Positions 1 through 10,007 of a stretch of DNA of 64,000 nucleotides are shown here, in pieces (position 1 is the first letter of the stretch; every line of letters begins with the position of its first letter). The position numbers and the translations under genes are program-made. Origin of the DNA: Halichoerus grypus (Eukaryota; Chordata; Mammalia; Carnivora; Phocidae); assembly GCF_964656455.1 (NCBI RefSeq), contig NC_135722.1:85803313-85867312 (forward strand). The letters run 5' to 3'. Below the pieces are notes generated by a model, which had not been told where the DNA came from, did no database searches, and saw nothing but the letters and a program-made list of their open reading frames with translations.

Positions 1-216
1 AGTTCTCCTCATCTCTGACCTGGCAATCTCTCCATTTACCTCCACCCTACGTGGGGGCACCTCCAACCCCCCAGCTGTCCTTCTACTCAGTGATGAACTT
101 GTGTGGGGTTCTTCAGAACTTCACGCAGGGTTGTCACTGTCAGGCCAATGGCCACATACACAAACAGCTAATCAAGGTGAGAGGCATAATCTGTGCCCTC
201 AGAATATAGTGGAATT
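1..216. other. Unique sequence, no feature recognised
   Basis: Non-repetitive sequence before the first Can-SINE. No splice-flanked open frame, RNA gene or repeat consensus is visible. Confidence 0.4.
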
Positions 217-367
217 GGGGCACCTGGGTGGCTCAGTCAGTTAAGCATCCAACTCTTGATTTCGGCTCAGGTCGTGATCTCAGGGTTGTGAGAGTGAACC
301 CCATGTCAGGGTCCATGCTCAGCAGGGAGTCTGCTTGAGAGTCTCTCTCTCCCTCTGCCCTCTCTCT
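217..367 (+). mobile_element. Can-SINE (tRNA-Lys-derived), sense
   Basis: The element starts with GGGGCACCTGGGTGGCTCAG and keeps the tRNA-like head, the CTCAGCAGGGAGTCTGCTTG body and the CT-rich stretch. The usual A-rich tail has been replaced by the adjacent AT microsatellite. Can-SINEs are non-coding and are mobilised by L1. No clear target-site duplication can be read because the 3' side has become simple repeat. Confidence 0.93.
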
Positions 368-487
368 AAAATATATATGTATAATATATATATATATAAA
401 ATATATACATGGGTTATATATATATGTTACATATATAATATATATGTTATATACACATATAATATATATATAAAACATATATAATAT
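368..487. repeat. AT-rich microsatellite grown from a SINE tail
   Basis: About 120 bp of TATA/ATATAC-type simple repeat begin exactly where the SINE A-tail is expected. SINE tails are a known seed for microsatellites. The short open frames reading through it are artefacts of this low complexity. Confidence 0.85.
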
Positions 488-684
488 GGGTTAATTGGCA
501 ATCTGTGGGTCAAACGCAAGATCTCAACTTCATTGGGGGCTGAGCCTTAACCAGATGGACTTACTATCCACAGACACACAACATGGTAATTAACATGGGT
601 AATACTCCACTTCCGGGAGTTAATCTTTGGTGAGATAGTAACAGATCTAAACTAAGGTGATATTTTCTGGGTATTCACCAAAAT
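488..684. other. Unique sequence between two SINEs
   Basis: Nothing recognisable apart from ordinary AT-leaning sequence. Confidence 0.35.
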
Positions 685-698
685 CCACATTTTATTTT

Positions 699-904
699 AT
701 TTTATTTTATTTTTTTAAAGATTTTATTTATTTATTTGCGAGAGAGAGAATGAGAGACAGAGAGCACGAGAGGGAGGAGGGTCAGAGGGAGAAGCAGACT
801 CCCTGCTGAGCAGGGAGCCCAATGCGGGACTCGATCCCGGGACTCCAGGATCATGACCTGAGCCGAAGGCAGTCGCTTAACCGACTGAGCCACCCAGGCG
901 CCCC
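699..904 (-). mobile_element. Can-SINE, antisense, nearly full length
   Basis: On the plus strand it reads poly-T / TAAAGATTTTATTTATTTA, a GA-rich body, then the tRNA-like head ending in GAGCCACCCAGGCGCCCC. CCACATTTTATTTT is present on both sides (about 685-698 and 903-916), so this is a well-preserved copy with its target duplication. Confidence 0.95.
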
Positions 905-984
905 ACATTTTATTTTTGAAGGACAATTTGCCATGGCATGATTTTACAAATATTTAAGTAATTGCTTAGTAGATAGAGTGTGTA

Positions 985-1440
985 TTTTAGCTTTTATTTT
1001 TTTAACTTTGAATAGCTAATCAATACATTCACATAGATCAAAAGTCTTTTTTTTAAAGATTTTATTTATTTATTTGATGGGGGGCATGGGGAGAAGGAGA
1101 AGCAGGCTCCCTGATGAACAGGGAGAGCCCGACATGGGGCTCGATCCCAGGACTCTGGGATCATGACCTGAGCTGAAGGCAGATGCTTAACTGACTGAGC
1201 CACCCAGGAGCCCCAACACAGTTCAAAATTCTAAAGATTCACAGGGCACCTAGTGATATCATCTCCTTTAATTCCTGGTGCATACCACACAAGTTCCTCT
1301 CCCTAGTGTCACCAAGTTACTGATTTCTTATTTATTGTTCCAGAAATAGTCTATCATATATAAGCAGATATACATATATACACATATATGCTTTTTCTCC
1401 CCCTTATTTTACATAAATGGTAAGATATCATATATATTCA
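985..1440 (-). mobile_element. Ancient L1 (L1M-type) 3' end, antisense, split by a SINE
   Basis: The plus strand shows the reverse complement of a mammalian L1M 3' region: TTTAACTTTGAATAGCTAAT, then (after the SINE) CAGTTCAAAATTCTAAAGAT, then the CCAGAAATAGTCTATCATAT and TTATTTTACATAAATGG blocks. No coding capacity remains. Subfamily not assigned. Confidence 0.65.
1047..1214 (-). mobile_element. Can-SINE, antisense, inserted in the L1M tail
   Basis: Poly-T and AAAGATTTTATTTATTTATT lead to a head ending in GAGCCACCCAGGAGCCCC. Flanks CACATAGATCAAAAG and AACACAGTTCAAAAT look like a decayed target duplication. The body is shortened in the GA-rich part. Confidence 0.93.
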
Positions 1441-1837
1441 CCTAAGTAAAATCTCAGTGGGAATCTTCAAAATATTGTTAAATGACTCAAACATAATTTT
1501 CTGATTTATATAATTTTTATACTGGACTTCAGATCGGATGACTCCTGGCTCCTGGAAGATTCTTCCAATTCTTTGTTAATTTCCATTTGCATGAATATCC
1601 ATCCAACCCCAGGATACCTTGTAGGTTGAATGTACTCTCTTTGCTTTTTCAGCAAACACACTATCTTGGGTTCAAACTTGGAGATGGGAGGGCTAAAAAC
1701 AGCCATCTCCCCACACAAAATAAATACAAAATAATAGCTTATGTTGCTGATTTCTTTCACTCTCTCCTTTAGCAGAAGCAGTGACATCTGATGATTACTG
1801 CTGAGGGCGACGGAGCGCAGGAAACAATTAATTCAGC
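1441..1837. other. Unique sequence, no feature recognised
   Basis: Two short overlapping open frames on opposite strands (1506-1787 and 1587-1772) have no recognisable domain. I regard them as chance. Confidence 0.35.
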
Positions 1838-2052
1838 GCCTGGTATGTGCTGAGCAAGTATATGCAGTGGCTTTCTCACCCCTCCCACCACACTGGTAGG
1901 TGAGGATTATTATCCCCGTCTTCAGGTAAGATAGCGAGGCTCAGAGAGGAGAGTTAACTTACGGTCCCACGATTCATTAGTGGGGAATCAGGATTTGAAA
2001 ATGAAAATGTTCTCTGAGCCCAAACTTCTCCCTCCTTGCTATCCTGCCCTAC
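1838..2052 (+). mobile_element. MIR SINE, sense
   Basis: The MIR core is recognisable: GGTATGTGCTGAGCAAGTAT, GAGGATTATTATCCCCGTCT, GCGAGGCTCAGAGAGGAGAG and a degenerate GTCACACAGC/AGCCAGGATTTGAA tail. MIRs are very old, inactive tRNA-derived SINEs. Confidence 0.75.
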
Positions 2053-2660
2053 AAAATCTTAAAAATGCTGAAAAGCCCAGGAATTTTTTAGAGCAACACG
2101 TGAGTACAGTAAGGCGGGGAATGTAGTCTGACTTATGCCAAAGCCTTAGTGCGGTGCTCCGAAGAAGCTAGGGCTCAGTGCTTAACTCCTGGTTTGGTGA
2201 CTGTAACACTCGGCTTTCCTGTAGAGCATATCAGCGTAGAATCCAGATTTTTCCCCAAGGCTGGTCAGCGCCTGCACTCATCTGAGGTGTTCCCTGGAGA
2301 CTAAAAAGTGGGTTAGCTGCCTGCTAACCAGGATTGGGGATGCGCCCGGAACTAATACCTACTCATCTTTGCCTGGATGTAAAATAGGATAACCTGCGTC
2401 TCTATTCCTGCTCTTTATTTTTATCTCCAGCTCATAAAATTTCAAAATTGGCTTATACAGAAAAAGATCGTATTTTCAATTATATCCTTAAATTATTGTG
2501 GGGAAGGGCTCCTTTCTGTTTTCTTCATTTTTACCCTTCTAAATTTCCCTAGAAACGGGAAGACCTGGGCTGTGGCCCTTTCCATCTGGGTAAACTAGAG
2601 GATGCAGACCGACCTTGAGATCTCAAATCTCAGCTCCTCACTCACTGCCTTTAGTACCTG
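2053..2660. other. Unique sequence, moderately AT-rich
   Basis: No repeat recognised. The part around 2405-2520 (TTTCAAAATTGGCTTATACA and the following AT block) has the texture of unique non-coding DNA. It has no open frame of interest. Confidence 0.3.
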
Positions 2661-2745
2661 AAGATGGTGTACAGCTGATATTTTTCTTCCCATTTTGCAA
2701 GTCGGGAAACTAAGGCACGAAGGGCCAAAGAAAGAGTGGCCCGTG
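2661..2745 (+). mobile_element. MIR fragment, sense (weak)
   Basis: TTTTTCTTCCCATTTTGCAAGTCGGGAAACTAAGGCACGAAG-type spacing matches the MIR middle (CCATTTTACAGATGAGGAAACTGAGG), with substantial decay. Confidence 0.45.
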
Positions 2746-4038
2746 GCCCCCGAGGCCATTCTTCTGAAGAATGGCTCCCTAGCACAGGTCTGCGTGCAGG
2801 AGTCACCTGCCGGAACACTTATGCTGAGCGTCAGCAAAGGGGAAAAAGGAAAGGCGAGGTGTCTCCCATCCACACTGGGCTGCAGGCCCTGAAAACACTG
2901 TACAAACCTCGGTGAGCAGCTAAGGATCCATTTCATTCAGCAAATACTGTTGGTCCCGGCAAAAAGCATGGGGCCTGGGAATCCCCGCCAAGGTAGGAGA
3001 ATCACATTTCACCAGCTGCTTCTAGCCCAGGATGCAATCGCCTGCCGCCAACATCCCTCCCACCTCCAGAAATAGGGAACATCTGCCAAAAGATAGCCCC
3101 ATTAGCAAAATCCCCCACTTCCGAGGATCTCTGAGTGGATTTCTTCGGAGCTTTCTGCACGTTTCCCGCACCCCTGGCAGTGACAGGCAACTTCTCTCAG
3201 CCCGTTGGAGCAAGCCCAGGCCCAGACCTTGGGTGACCGGAGCTACTGTTCTCCCTCTCCTCCCCCCTGAAGTCGCTTCCCCTCCAGGAGCACCAACTCG
3301 GAGCCATCACACGCCTGTCAACCAGATGGGGGGCCAGCCACAAAGCTGCTAATGCCTCTTACAAGGACAGGGCCCGTGGTCACAGGCAGGCTGTCCGAGA
3401 GCCTCCATGCAGTGGGCGGGGGCCCTCGTCGTCAGCTGTGGTCACTGTGGGGGAAAGGGCCCTTTTTGTCCCAAGGTTCCCACTGGTGGCCCCGCACCCC
3501 TCCCACCACCACCACCACTTGCCTTTCCCGTCCCTTCTGCTCTCACTGCTTAAATGCAGCCAGCCAGCTCTGCAGCAGCGGGCTGACAACAGAGCGGCCC
3601 CAGTGAGCTGCCATTCCAGATGTCAGCAACACGCTCCCAGGTAGGAGCCCTGTAGGATATTTATGGCTTTAATTCCTCAGTAGAGGTTTCTGTTCTGTCA
3701 TGCAGCGACATATGAATTGCTACTCATTTGCTCCTGTGTTTCCACATCAGTGGCAATTATGGAAGGGCTGCTGGCTTCTTGTACGACCCCACAAGTTATG
3801 ATCCCGACACATTTCAGACTGAGGGAAGCTGAGCAGGATTGCAAACACCGATGAGAAAGGGCTAGGAGATGGCAAAGCAACAGAGACGAGGGGCAGGCTT
3901 CCAGGCCTTGAGGTGGCTGTCAACTTGTTAGGGCAGGCGGGGCCGTGCCACATGTTTCCAGGGGGGTTAGACAGCCAGTGCTTCCTGAGCAGATCCAGGG
4001 GGAGGTCTGGGGGGGCCATCAGCTGTAGAGGATGGCCT
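2746..4038. other. Unique, GC-richer stretch without a gene
   Basis: GC-rich between about 3000 and 3640, with overlapping open frames on both strands (for example 3032-3352, 3352-3606 and 3002-3190). They have no recognisable domain and all lie in the same GC-rich, stop-poor DNA. A short CCACCACCACCACC run sits near 3507. CpG density is below what a CpG island would show. A weak L2-like ATTTCATTCAGCAAATACTG occurs near 2930. Confidence 0.35.
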
Positions 4039-4039
4039 C

Positions 4040-4148
4040 TGCTCTGCCCAGCAGCTACTCGTCCCTTCGTCCACCTGTGACCTTGGACAAGTCACTGGAC
4101 CCAAGTCATCTGGATCCTTCTTCCTCAGTTTTAAAATGAGGGCAGGCA
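4040..4148 (+). mobile_element. MIR fragment, sense
   Basis: CACCTGTGACCTTGGACAAG, TCACTGGACC and CTTCCTCAGTTTTAAAATGAG follow the MIR consensus for the TGTGACCTTGGGCAAGTCAC ... CTCAGTTTCCTCATCTGTAAAATG segment. Confidence 0.7.
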
Positions 4149-4988
4149 GCTTCCAGCCTCCAGGAGGGAGGGAAGAATTCACTGATGTATGCTCAGATGA
4201 GAGATTCCATCCAAAGACCCAGAGTCATGTTGATCTTCATGGACCTGGGGTGCATTCTGGCTCATCTGTAACCATTTTTACACTTATAAAAGAACAAGGC
4301 CTGTCAAAATCCAGTATGCCACCATCTGGGGAGGATAAATCCCCTTCTGCCCCCCTTTTTTGTAATCTACAACAAATTCATAAAACAAAGAGGCTTTTTT
4401 TATTTCATTTTGTCAATAAACCTGGCAATGGAAATACCAATTTGAACAACAATTTTCCCCCTGGTCTGAGCTGAAATTGGCTCTGGATGAATTGGTTTTC
4501 AGTCTTTACATGTAAATTCTCTCCACACCCCTCGCTGTTATAGACAGTCCTGGGACATTGCCCTGCTTCACTACCACTTCTCTGTCCAAACCTCTGTCTC
4601 CTGGAAACAACACGCTTTTACACTGCAAAGACTCCAGTGCCTTTCTCTCCAAAGCCCAGTCACAAAAGGTATGTTGATGCCAGAAACTGTGGGAAGACCT
4701 GGAGGTATCGCATAGCCCAGTGGACAATGGCCCATCACATCATGACCAGTGGACCAGGCATAACCCAGGGGAGGTGACAGGCTGTCCAGGCAGGGTGGAG
4801 TGAGGACTGGGATACAGGTGTCCTGAGGCCCAGTGCACATTCCCTCTGTGCTTCCCTGACGCTTCCCTGACCTTCATGTCACCCACTTCCAGAAACGCTC
4901 ATTGGGTCCCAGCTAAGCCCAAAGACCAAATCGTAGGTGTAGGTTTTAGCAGATTCTAAACAATTCTGGGGCTGATGTCTTCATATAA
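4149..4988. other. Unique sequence, no feature recognised
   Basis: Open frames at 4136-4474 (plus) and 4571-4840 (minus) have no recognisable domain. One copy of an exact 22-bp string shared with 7655-7676 lies at 4728-4749 (see findings). Confidence 0.35.
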
Positions 4989-4989
4989 T

Positions 4990-5325
4990 AGGGTTGTCAT
5001 ATTTAGCAAATAAAAATATAAAAATAATACTGAGTGTAAGTATGTTCCAAATTTTATTTGAGATGTACTTAGGTTGAAAAATTAGTCATTGTTGGGGCAC
5101 CTGGGTGGCTCAGTCGGTTGGGTGTCTGCCTTCAGCTCAGGTCATGATCTCAGGGTCCTGGGATTGAGCCCCATGTCGGGCTCCCTGCTCAGCAGGGAGT
5201 CTGTTTCTCCCTCTCACTCTCCCTCTGTGTTTTCCCTCTCTCTCTCAAATAAATAAAATCTTTAAAAAAATTATTGTTTATTTGAAATTCAAAGTTAACT
5301 AAGTCCCTATAGGAAAGAGCCTCTG
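4990..5325. mobile_element. Ancient interspersed repeat with palindromic arms, split by a SINE
   Basis: GGGTTGTCATATTTAGCAAA, TAAGTATGTTCCAAATTTTA and, after the SINE, TTGTTTATTTGAAATTCAAA are recognisable pieces of a common old mammalian repeat whose two arms are roughly inverted copies. I cannot assign the family name with certainty. Confidence 0.4.
5094..5270 (+). mobile_element. Can-SINE, sense, full length
   Basis: The head is GGGGCACCTGGGTGGCTCAG. The body has GCTCCCTGCTCAGCAGGGAG and the tail AAATAAATAAAATCTTTAAA. The flanking CATTGTT/TATTGTT similarity is too short to be a secure target duplication. Confidence 0.95.
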
Positions 5326-5439
5326 CCTCCTCCCCCCCTCACTTTCTTACAAGTCAAATCCACCGGTTTTTAAGAATTCCAACCACTTGTCCCTCGTGAT
5401 GCTGAAGTCAAAGGCCAAAGTGGTCCAGGCTTTAGAGAG

Positions 5440-5655
5440 ACAGATGGAATTTCCAGTCCTAGCTCTGCCATCTAGCAACTCTATTATCTTGGGGTCAGCT
5501 AATTTCTTTAGGCCTTAATTGACTCATCTGTAAAATGTGGACAACACACAGTATCTATTTCACAAACGTATTACAAGGATTAGACAACACATACATAATA
5601 TTTTTAGTGCAGGCTCACAGCAAGCATTCAGCCAGTGCCTATCACTGATGTTTAA
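5440..5655 (+). mobile_element. MIR SINE, sense
   Basis: The order of blocks is MIR-like: CCTAGCTCTGCCATCTAGCA, GGCCTTAATTGACTCATCTG, TAAAATGTGGACAAC, CAAGGATTAGACAACACATA, then an AGCAAGCATTCAGCCAGTG end. Confidence 0.72.
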
Positions 5656-7330
5656 AGTTTCCATATATAAATCAGGTTTCAAACAATATAGTAACATGAA
5701 GCATATAGGTTAAACCAGCAGTTACAAAAATTTTCTCAGACCTCATATTTATTTTAATATCCCTGAAATGTATTACTATTCCATTTTATAGATGAAGGTT
5801 AAGTACATTTATAGAGCCTGCTGCAATTAAATGACAAAGTTGGAAATTTGAGAAAAAATATTTTGATTCTCAGGTCAGTATTTTTCTAAGAGTATTTCAC
5901 TTCTCTGCTCCCTGCCCTCAAGTAGATTATTCTGGGAGGCGTAATGCAATATGGGGTTATTCCCCAAACCAAAGCATGTGCCAGCACGTTGCTGCTTTAA
6001 CTGGACTTTGGAATCCAGTCTTTTCCCTTACTTCTCCTGGGTAGAGGGCCATCCTTGACCCAATTAGGCACAGTGTGAGGCACCTGAGAACACTGATTGT
6101 ATACAAATCCACAAACTATAGGTGGGCAGTTGGGTGCATTGTCCGGCTTGACCCAGCTCAGGAAGACAGTCTGGATTCTCTTCTTCATTCCACAAGACTT
6201 CAGCTGTCTAAATTAGCCAGAACTCTCTCTCAGCTTCCATTCTGTAAGAAATGCATTCTCCACAGTTCTCTAGACCCAGACCTTGGGTTGAGATTAAAAT
6301 CTAAAGTAGTTCCAGGCATCCCAAGCTGATTAATATTCCCTCTCTTCCCAGGTTCTAAATCTGCCTGCACTATTAGAAATTGGATGTGCTGCTTTAGTTT
6401 CTCCGATGACTGAGAACAGAGGATCCCAGGAGGGTGTACCTAGAAGATGGGCAATTAGGTCCCTTCTGAGGGCCAACAACACAGTGATGACCGCTTCATT
6501 CACCAAAGCAGGAGCATGGTCCACGGTGATGGTAGATGCACTGGTGATATTACAAAGTGTTCTGGGACTTCCAGGAACACACCCACTCTCTCTACTTTCT
6601 CGATGTTGGTAAAGTCTTGCTTTGATCACCCTATTATTCTTCACATTTTAAACTCCCACAACAGCAGTGATGGGTGAATAATACATTAATTTACAAAAAG
6701 GACGAACAGCAAAGCATGAGAAAGTCCCACTTCCTGAAAAAAATACTACACTCATTCCGCAGCTTATAGGAATCCATATCTAAAACCCAATGGTCAGTGC
6801 CTGTCCTTGCTTTTCAGCCTAAGACATTCTCAAGAATTCTAACTTCCTTTTTGAATAATCTAAAATGCTGCAGGTTCATCTTTTTTACGTTCCTAGCCCT
6901 ACTTCTAATCAATTTTCTTTCGCACTTTCCTGTCCTCCAGATAAATCAAATGCCAATTTATCTTCTTCTTCCTTATTTTCTGCCTCCTTTCATTTCATCT
7001 CTGCTCATCACTAATCAGCTTGTGCAAGCATCCACATGTACATCCCGTGTTTATTTGATAGTTCTTGTTTGCAGCAAGGAGTGGTACCTCAAATTCATCA
7101 AATACCCAAGCGATAAGGAAGAACGCTATTAACTGCAAGGAAACAAAGTAAAATATGTAAGGCAATTAGAGAACAATTCGAGCTAGTAATACAATTAATG
7201 ACTAATAAAGTTTGTATGCAGCTCTACAGGGCACAAAGCACCAAACACACTGAATCCTATTCGATCTTCACAATATGTGATCTAACCTGATAATAGAGAA
7301 AACAGAATGGTGGAGGGGAGTGAAAATGGC
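5656..7330. other. Unique sequence with weak MIR-like scraps
   Basis: A possible MIR3-like fragment lies at 5740-5890 (CCATTTTATAGATGAAGGTT), and another degenerate one near 7205-7290. Open frames at 6330-6644 (minus, 104 codons) and 6797-7132 (plus, 111 codons) have no motif I recognise. No splice or promoter pattern supports a gene. Pyrimidine-rich tract around 6890-7005. Confidence 0.35.
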
Positions 7331-7334
7331 ATTT

Positions 7335-7512
7335 ATCATCAAATAGATTAGGTTTGAATTGCAACTCCACCAGCTAATGCATTGCATGGTACCTGGCCAG
7401 CAGGATGCAGGCTCACTTTTCTCAGCTCTAAAATGGAATAAGAATATTCAAGATGCAAGAGTTTGGGATAATTAGTACGGATGCATATAGAATGCCTCGC
7501 TCATGGTGGGTG
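7335..7512 (+). mobile_element. MIR SINE, sense
   Basis: TAGGTTTGAATTGCAACTCC, a CTCAGCTCTAAAATGGAATA block and a GAATGCCTCGCTCATGGTGG end fit MIR from the internal promoter region to its 3' part. Confidence 0.7.
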
Positions 7513-7524
7513 ACTTATCATGAA

Positions 7525-7654
7525 CCTCATTTAATGATTTAATGTATAAGGAAACAGAGACCCAAAGAATTTTACAAGTTTATTTGAGGTCATGTGACTG
7601 GTAAGTGGCAGAGCTGGGATTCAAACCAGGCTTTTATGAACTAAAGCCTCTGAG
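7525..7654 (+). mobile_element. MIR fragment, sense
   Basis: AAGGAAACAGAGACCCAAAG, GGTCATGTGACTGGTAAGTG and GCAGAGCTGGGATTCAAACC match the MIR 3' half closely. Confidence 0.75.
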
Positions 7655-7685
7655 TGGCCCATCACATCATGACCAGAACCTTTAG

Positions 7686-7838
7686 CTCAATGCGTCTCAG
7701 AACCTAGTGTACAAACCAATCACTTAGAGCCTTGTTAAAATGTAGATCTTAAGTACGAGGGTCCCTGAGATTCTGCATGTTTCACAAGCTCTCTCCAAGG
7801 TGATATTTACCCTGTTAGTCCACACTTTGGATAACAAA
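7686..7838 (+). mobile_element. MER5A DNA transposon (hAT-Charlie, non-autonomous)
   Basis: CTCAGAACCTAGTGTACAAACC, GAGCCTTGTTAAAATGTAGA, CCCTGAGATTCTGCATGTTT and AGTCCACACTTTGGATAAC keep the MER5A order (TTCTCAAACTTTAGTGTGCA ... CCACACTTTGAGAACC). It never encoded a transposase. Confidence 0.75.
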
Positions 7839-7918
7839 AATATAAACTATGAGTTTTAACCAGAATTTAGAATTACCCCAGGGTGATGCAGGTAGGCCTT
7901 TAAGAATTGAGGCTTTTA

Positions 7919-8080
7919 CATCCAATTCTTGGTTTCAGCTCGGGTCATGATCTCGGGGTCCTGGCATCGAGCCCTGCATTGGGCTCCATGCTCAGCGGGG
8001 TGTCTACTTGAGATTCTCTCTCTCCCTCTCCCTCTGCCACCCCCCCAAAAAATAAATAAATAAATAAATCTTTTTTAAAA
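7919..8080 (+). mobile_element. Can-SINE, 5'-truncated, with perfect target duplication
   Basis: The element lacks the first ~35 bases of the tRNA-like head, starting at CATCCAATTCTTGGTTTCAG. It runs through GCTCGGGTCATGATCTCGGG and the CT-rich body to an AAATAAATAAATAAATC tail. AAGAATTGAGGCTTTTA (17 bp) lies on both sides (7902-7918 and 8081-8097), so the truncation happened at insertion rather than by later deletion. Confidence 0.95.
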
Positions 8081-8124
8081 AAGAATTGAGGCTTTTAGTG
8101 TTAGTGATAAAGTTAGAATGCAAA

Positions 8125-8335
8125 GGTCACCACCATTTATTCAATGTGTTGAGTGCTTGCCAAGTGCATGACACAGTGTCAAGTGCTGGGGATGTGAAGA
8201 TGAACCAGATGTGCTCAGAAGCACATAAGTTAATGGACAACTCCAGCAAATGGGCCTAATAGATTCGGAGGCTGATAGGGAGATCCACACAATAAGAGAG
8301 AAATGTGGGGCGTGTGTTTGCAAATGTAGGATAAG
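8125..8335 (-). mobile_element. L2 LINE 3' end, antisense
   Basis: The plus strand shows the reversed L2 tail: CATTTATTCAATGTGTTGAG, GTGCTTGCCAAGTGCATGAC, GTGCTGGGGATGTGAAGATG. L2 is an extinct LINE family; no coding part is present. Confidence 0.55.
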
Positions 8336-8570
8336 GACAGATGATGGAGAACCTTGACAGATTCCTCGAGGGCCTGTAACCTCAATCCAAGCCCACAGGG
8401 ACCCGCCCTAGGTGTAAAAACAAGGTCAAATTTAAATCTGGATTGAAACCAAGGATGCCAACCACGAGGCTATTGTAGAAAGCAGAGGTGAGCTGTTGTG
8501 GGCTTGGCTTTGGTAGAAACCGTGGCAACGAAGAATGAAATAGAGCTGTAGGACACACTGAGGAGAACCA
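8336..8570. other. Unique sequence, no feature recognised
   Basis: No repeat consensus or coding potential seen. Confidence 0.3.
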
Positions 8571-8574
8571 TGGT

Positions 8575-8785
8575 GCAGGGAGCGCTGGACTTTAAACTCC
8601 AAGTGAAGCCTGGGCGCCATTATAGCTCTGCCTCGTGTGAGCTGTTTCTGAGCTTCTGCGTTCTCATCCATAAAATACAGATCATCTATTTCAGGGGCCA
8701 TTGGGAGGATTAAATAGGATAATGCACGTGGATGCCCTTTGAAAACTCTAAAGCACTATATAAATTAAGGAGCTATTATTATTAA
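8575..8785 (+). mobile_element. MIR SINE, sense
   Basis: CTGCGTTCTCATCCATAAAA, GGAGGATTAAATAGGATAAT and CTAAAGCACTATATAAATTA followed by TATTATTATT are MIR 3'-half blocks. Confidence 0.75.
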
Positions 8786-8849
8786 GTTTCTCATGCAGTA
8801 TCTGACACATTATCACTGAATTAATTAAGTAATGAAAGAACGGAGTGTA

Positions 8850-9060
8850 ATGAATGCTTGGCTATGAAGAATGAAGAAGAGGAGAAAATCAAAGGTGATC
8901 TCAAAATGTCCAGAGTTCTAGAATAAGAAAATAGTTGCCCTGTGTTTGATGGGAATGGGCGCAGGGAATCTGCAGGGGAATGAGATGAGTTAGGGGTTTG
9001 TGAATCTTATGAGAGACTTGGCCCTGAGAAGTCTTGAGAGTCCCAGAAGCAGGACATTTC
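8850..9060 (-). mobile_element. L2 3'-UTR/RT-proximal fragment, antisense (weak)
   Basis: GAGGAGAAAATCAAAGGTGA, GAATGAGATGAGTTAGGGGT and CTTATGAGAGACTTGG align loosely with the reversed L2 segment between the reverse transcriptase and the 3' UTR. Confidence 0.35.
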
Positions 9061-9124
9061 TCTGACTCTCCAAAGCAATCTGGGATTTCTAATAACTTAA
9101 TTTTTATCATCCCCAACACCACCC

Positions 9125-9349
9125 ATCATCATTTGGTGCCCAGCTGGTTGGCCTTGGACAGGTTTTACTGAGCATTTGTCACTTCATCTATAAAATGGGC
9201 ATACAAATAATACCTACCTCAAAGGAATGCCATGAAGACTGCAATTAATAATACTTATAAAGCTCTTCACCCAGCGCATGGCACATCCTGGGTTCTTCAT
9301 AACCCCCTCCCCACCTTACTATTGTCATCATTGCTATTATTATGGTGAT
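9125..9349 (+). mobile_element. MIR SINE, sense
   Basis: GGCCTTGGACAGGTTTTACT, CTTCATCTATAAAATGGGCA, AATACCTACCTCAAAGGAAT, CAGCGCATGGCACATCCTGG and a TATTATTATGG end cover most of MIR. Confidence 0.8.
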
Positions 9350-9456
9350 GCATGGAGCCCAACATGCACGGGCTTGAACCCACAACCCTGAGATCAAGAC
9401 CTGAACTGAGATCAAGAGTCGGATGCTTAACCAACTGAGCCACCTAGGTGCCCCTG
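9350..9456 (-). mobile_element. Can-SINE head only, antisense, lacking body and A-tail
   Basis: Only the tRNA-like head is present (plus strand ends GAGCCACCTAGGTGCCCC). It stops right after the GGGCTCCATGC equivalent, with no CT body and no A-tail. TTATGGTGAT flanks both ends (9340-9349 and 9457-9466). It sits at the 3' edge of the MIR. Confidence 0.85.
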
Positions 9457-9499
9457 TTATGGTGATATTTAAAACAGAAATCGGAGAAACATGGAATCA

Positions 9500-9640
9500 A
9501 CCTGTGTCCAGATCAAAACATAAAGAACATTAAAGCTAAAGGGATCCAAAAGATCATGGGTCCAAGTCTTCCCCATCCATGCTTCTACCATTTTACAAAC
9601 AAAGAAACTGAGGCCCACGGAAGAGGCTAATGATCAATAT
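9500..9640 (+). mobile_element. L3/CR1- or MIR-related 3' fragment
   Basis: CATTAAAGCTAAAGGGATCC, AAAAGATCATGGGTCCAAGT, CCATTTTACAAACAAAGAAA and CTGAGGCCCACGGAAGAGG correspond to the mammalian consensus 'TTAGAGCTGGAAGGGACC ... GATCATCTAGTCCAA ... CCCTCATTTTACAGATGAGG'. Confidence 0.55.
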
Positions 9641-10007
9641 CACTTCTTTGGGAGAGTTCCCATTGATTCCGAGGGTGCAAAAAATCTCCAGGCAACTAAG
9701 AAAAAAAAATACCTGCTGAAAGCACTGATTTGTGATCTTGCTCCATGGTTAAGGCCATTCTTTTCATCTAAGGAGAAGTATATTCCTTCCAAGCTGGACT
9801 ATTAATTAAAATTCAGCAATGCTAATTTTACTGCCAACTTAGGAGATTCTTATTACATTTATTTTCCAGGTAATTGCTGCTTGTACAGGAGTTCAAATAG
9901 ATGTCTTTTTTAGATGGCGCAATACATCAGAATTATAACAGTTAAATTCCTCACCCTTCATTTTGCTCCCTCTGATTCTAAAGCCCGCTTACTCAAGTTA
10001 TACCAAG
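9641..10007. other. Unique AT-rich sequence, possible conserved non-coding DNA
   Basis: Repeat-free AT-rich sequence with homeodomain-type TAAT cores (GGACTATTAATTAAAATTCA). Conservation cannot be judged from one sequence. Confidence 0.25.

Noticed and set aside
3032..3644. GC-rich segment with several long frames as a CpG-island promoter and first exon
   Set aside because: CpG density is below island level, frames are open on both strands, and no CCAAT/TATA or splice donor arrangement is visible.
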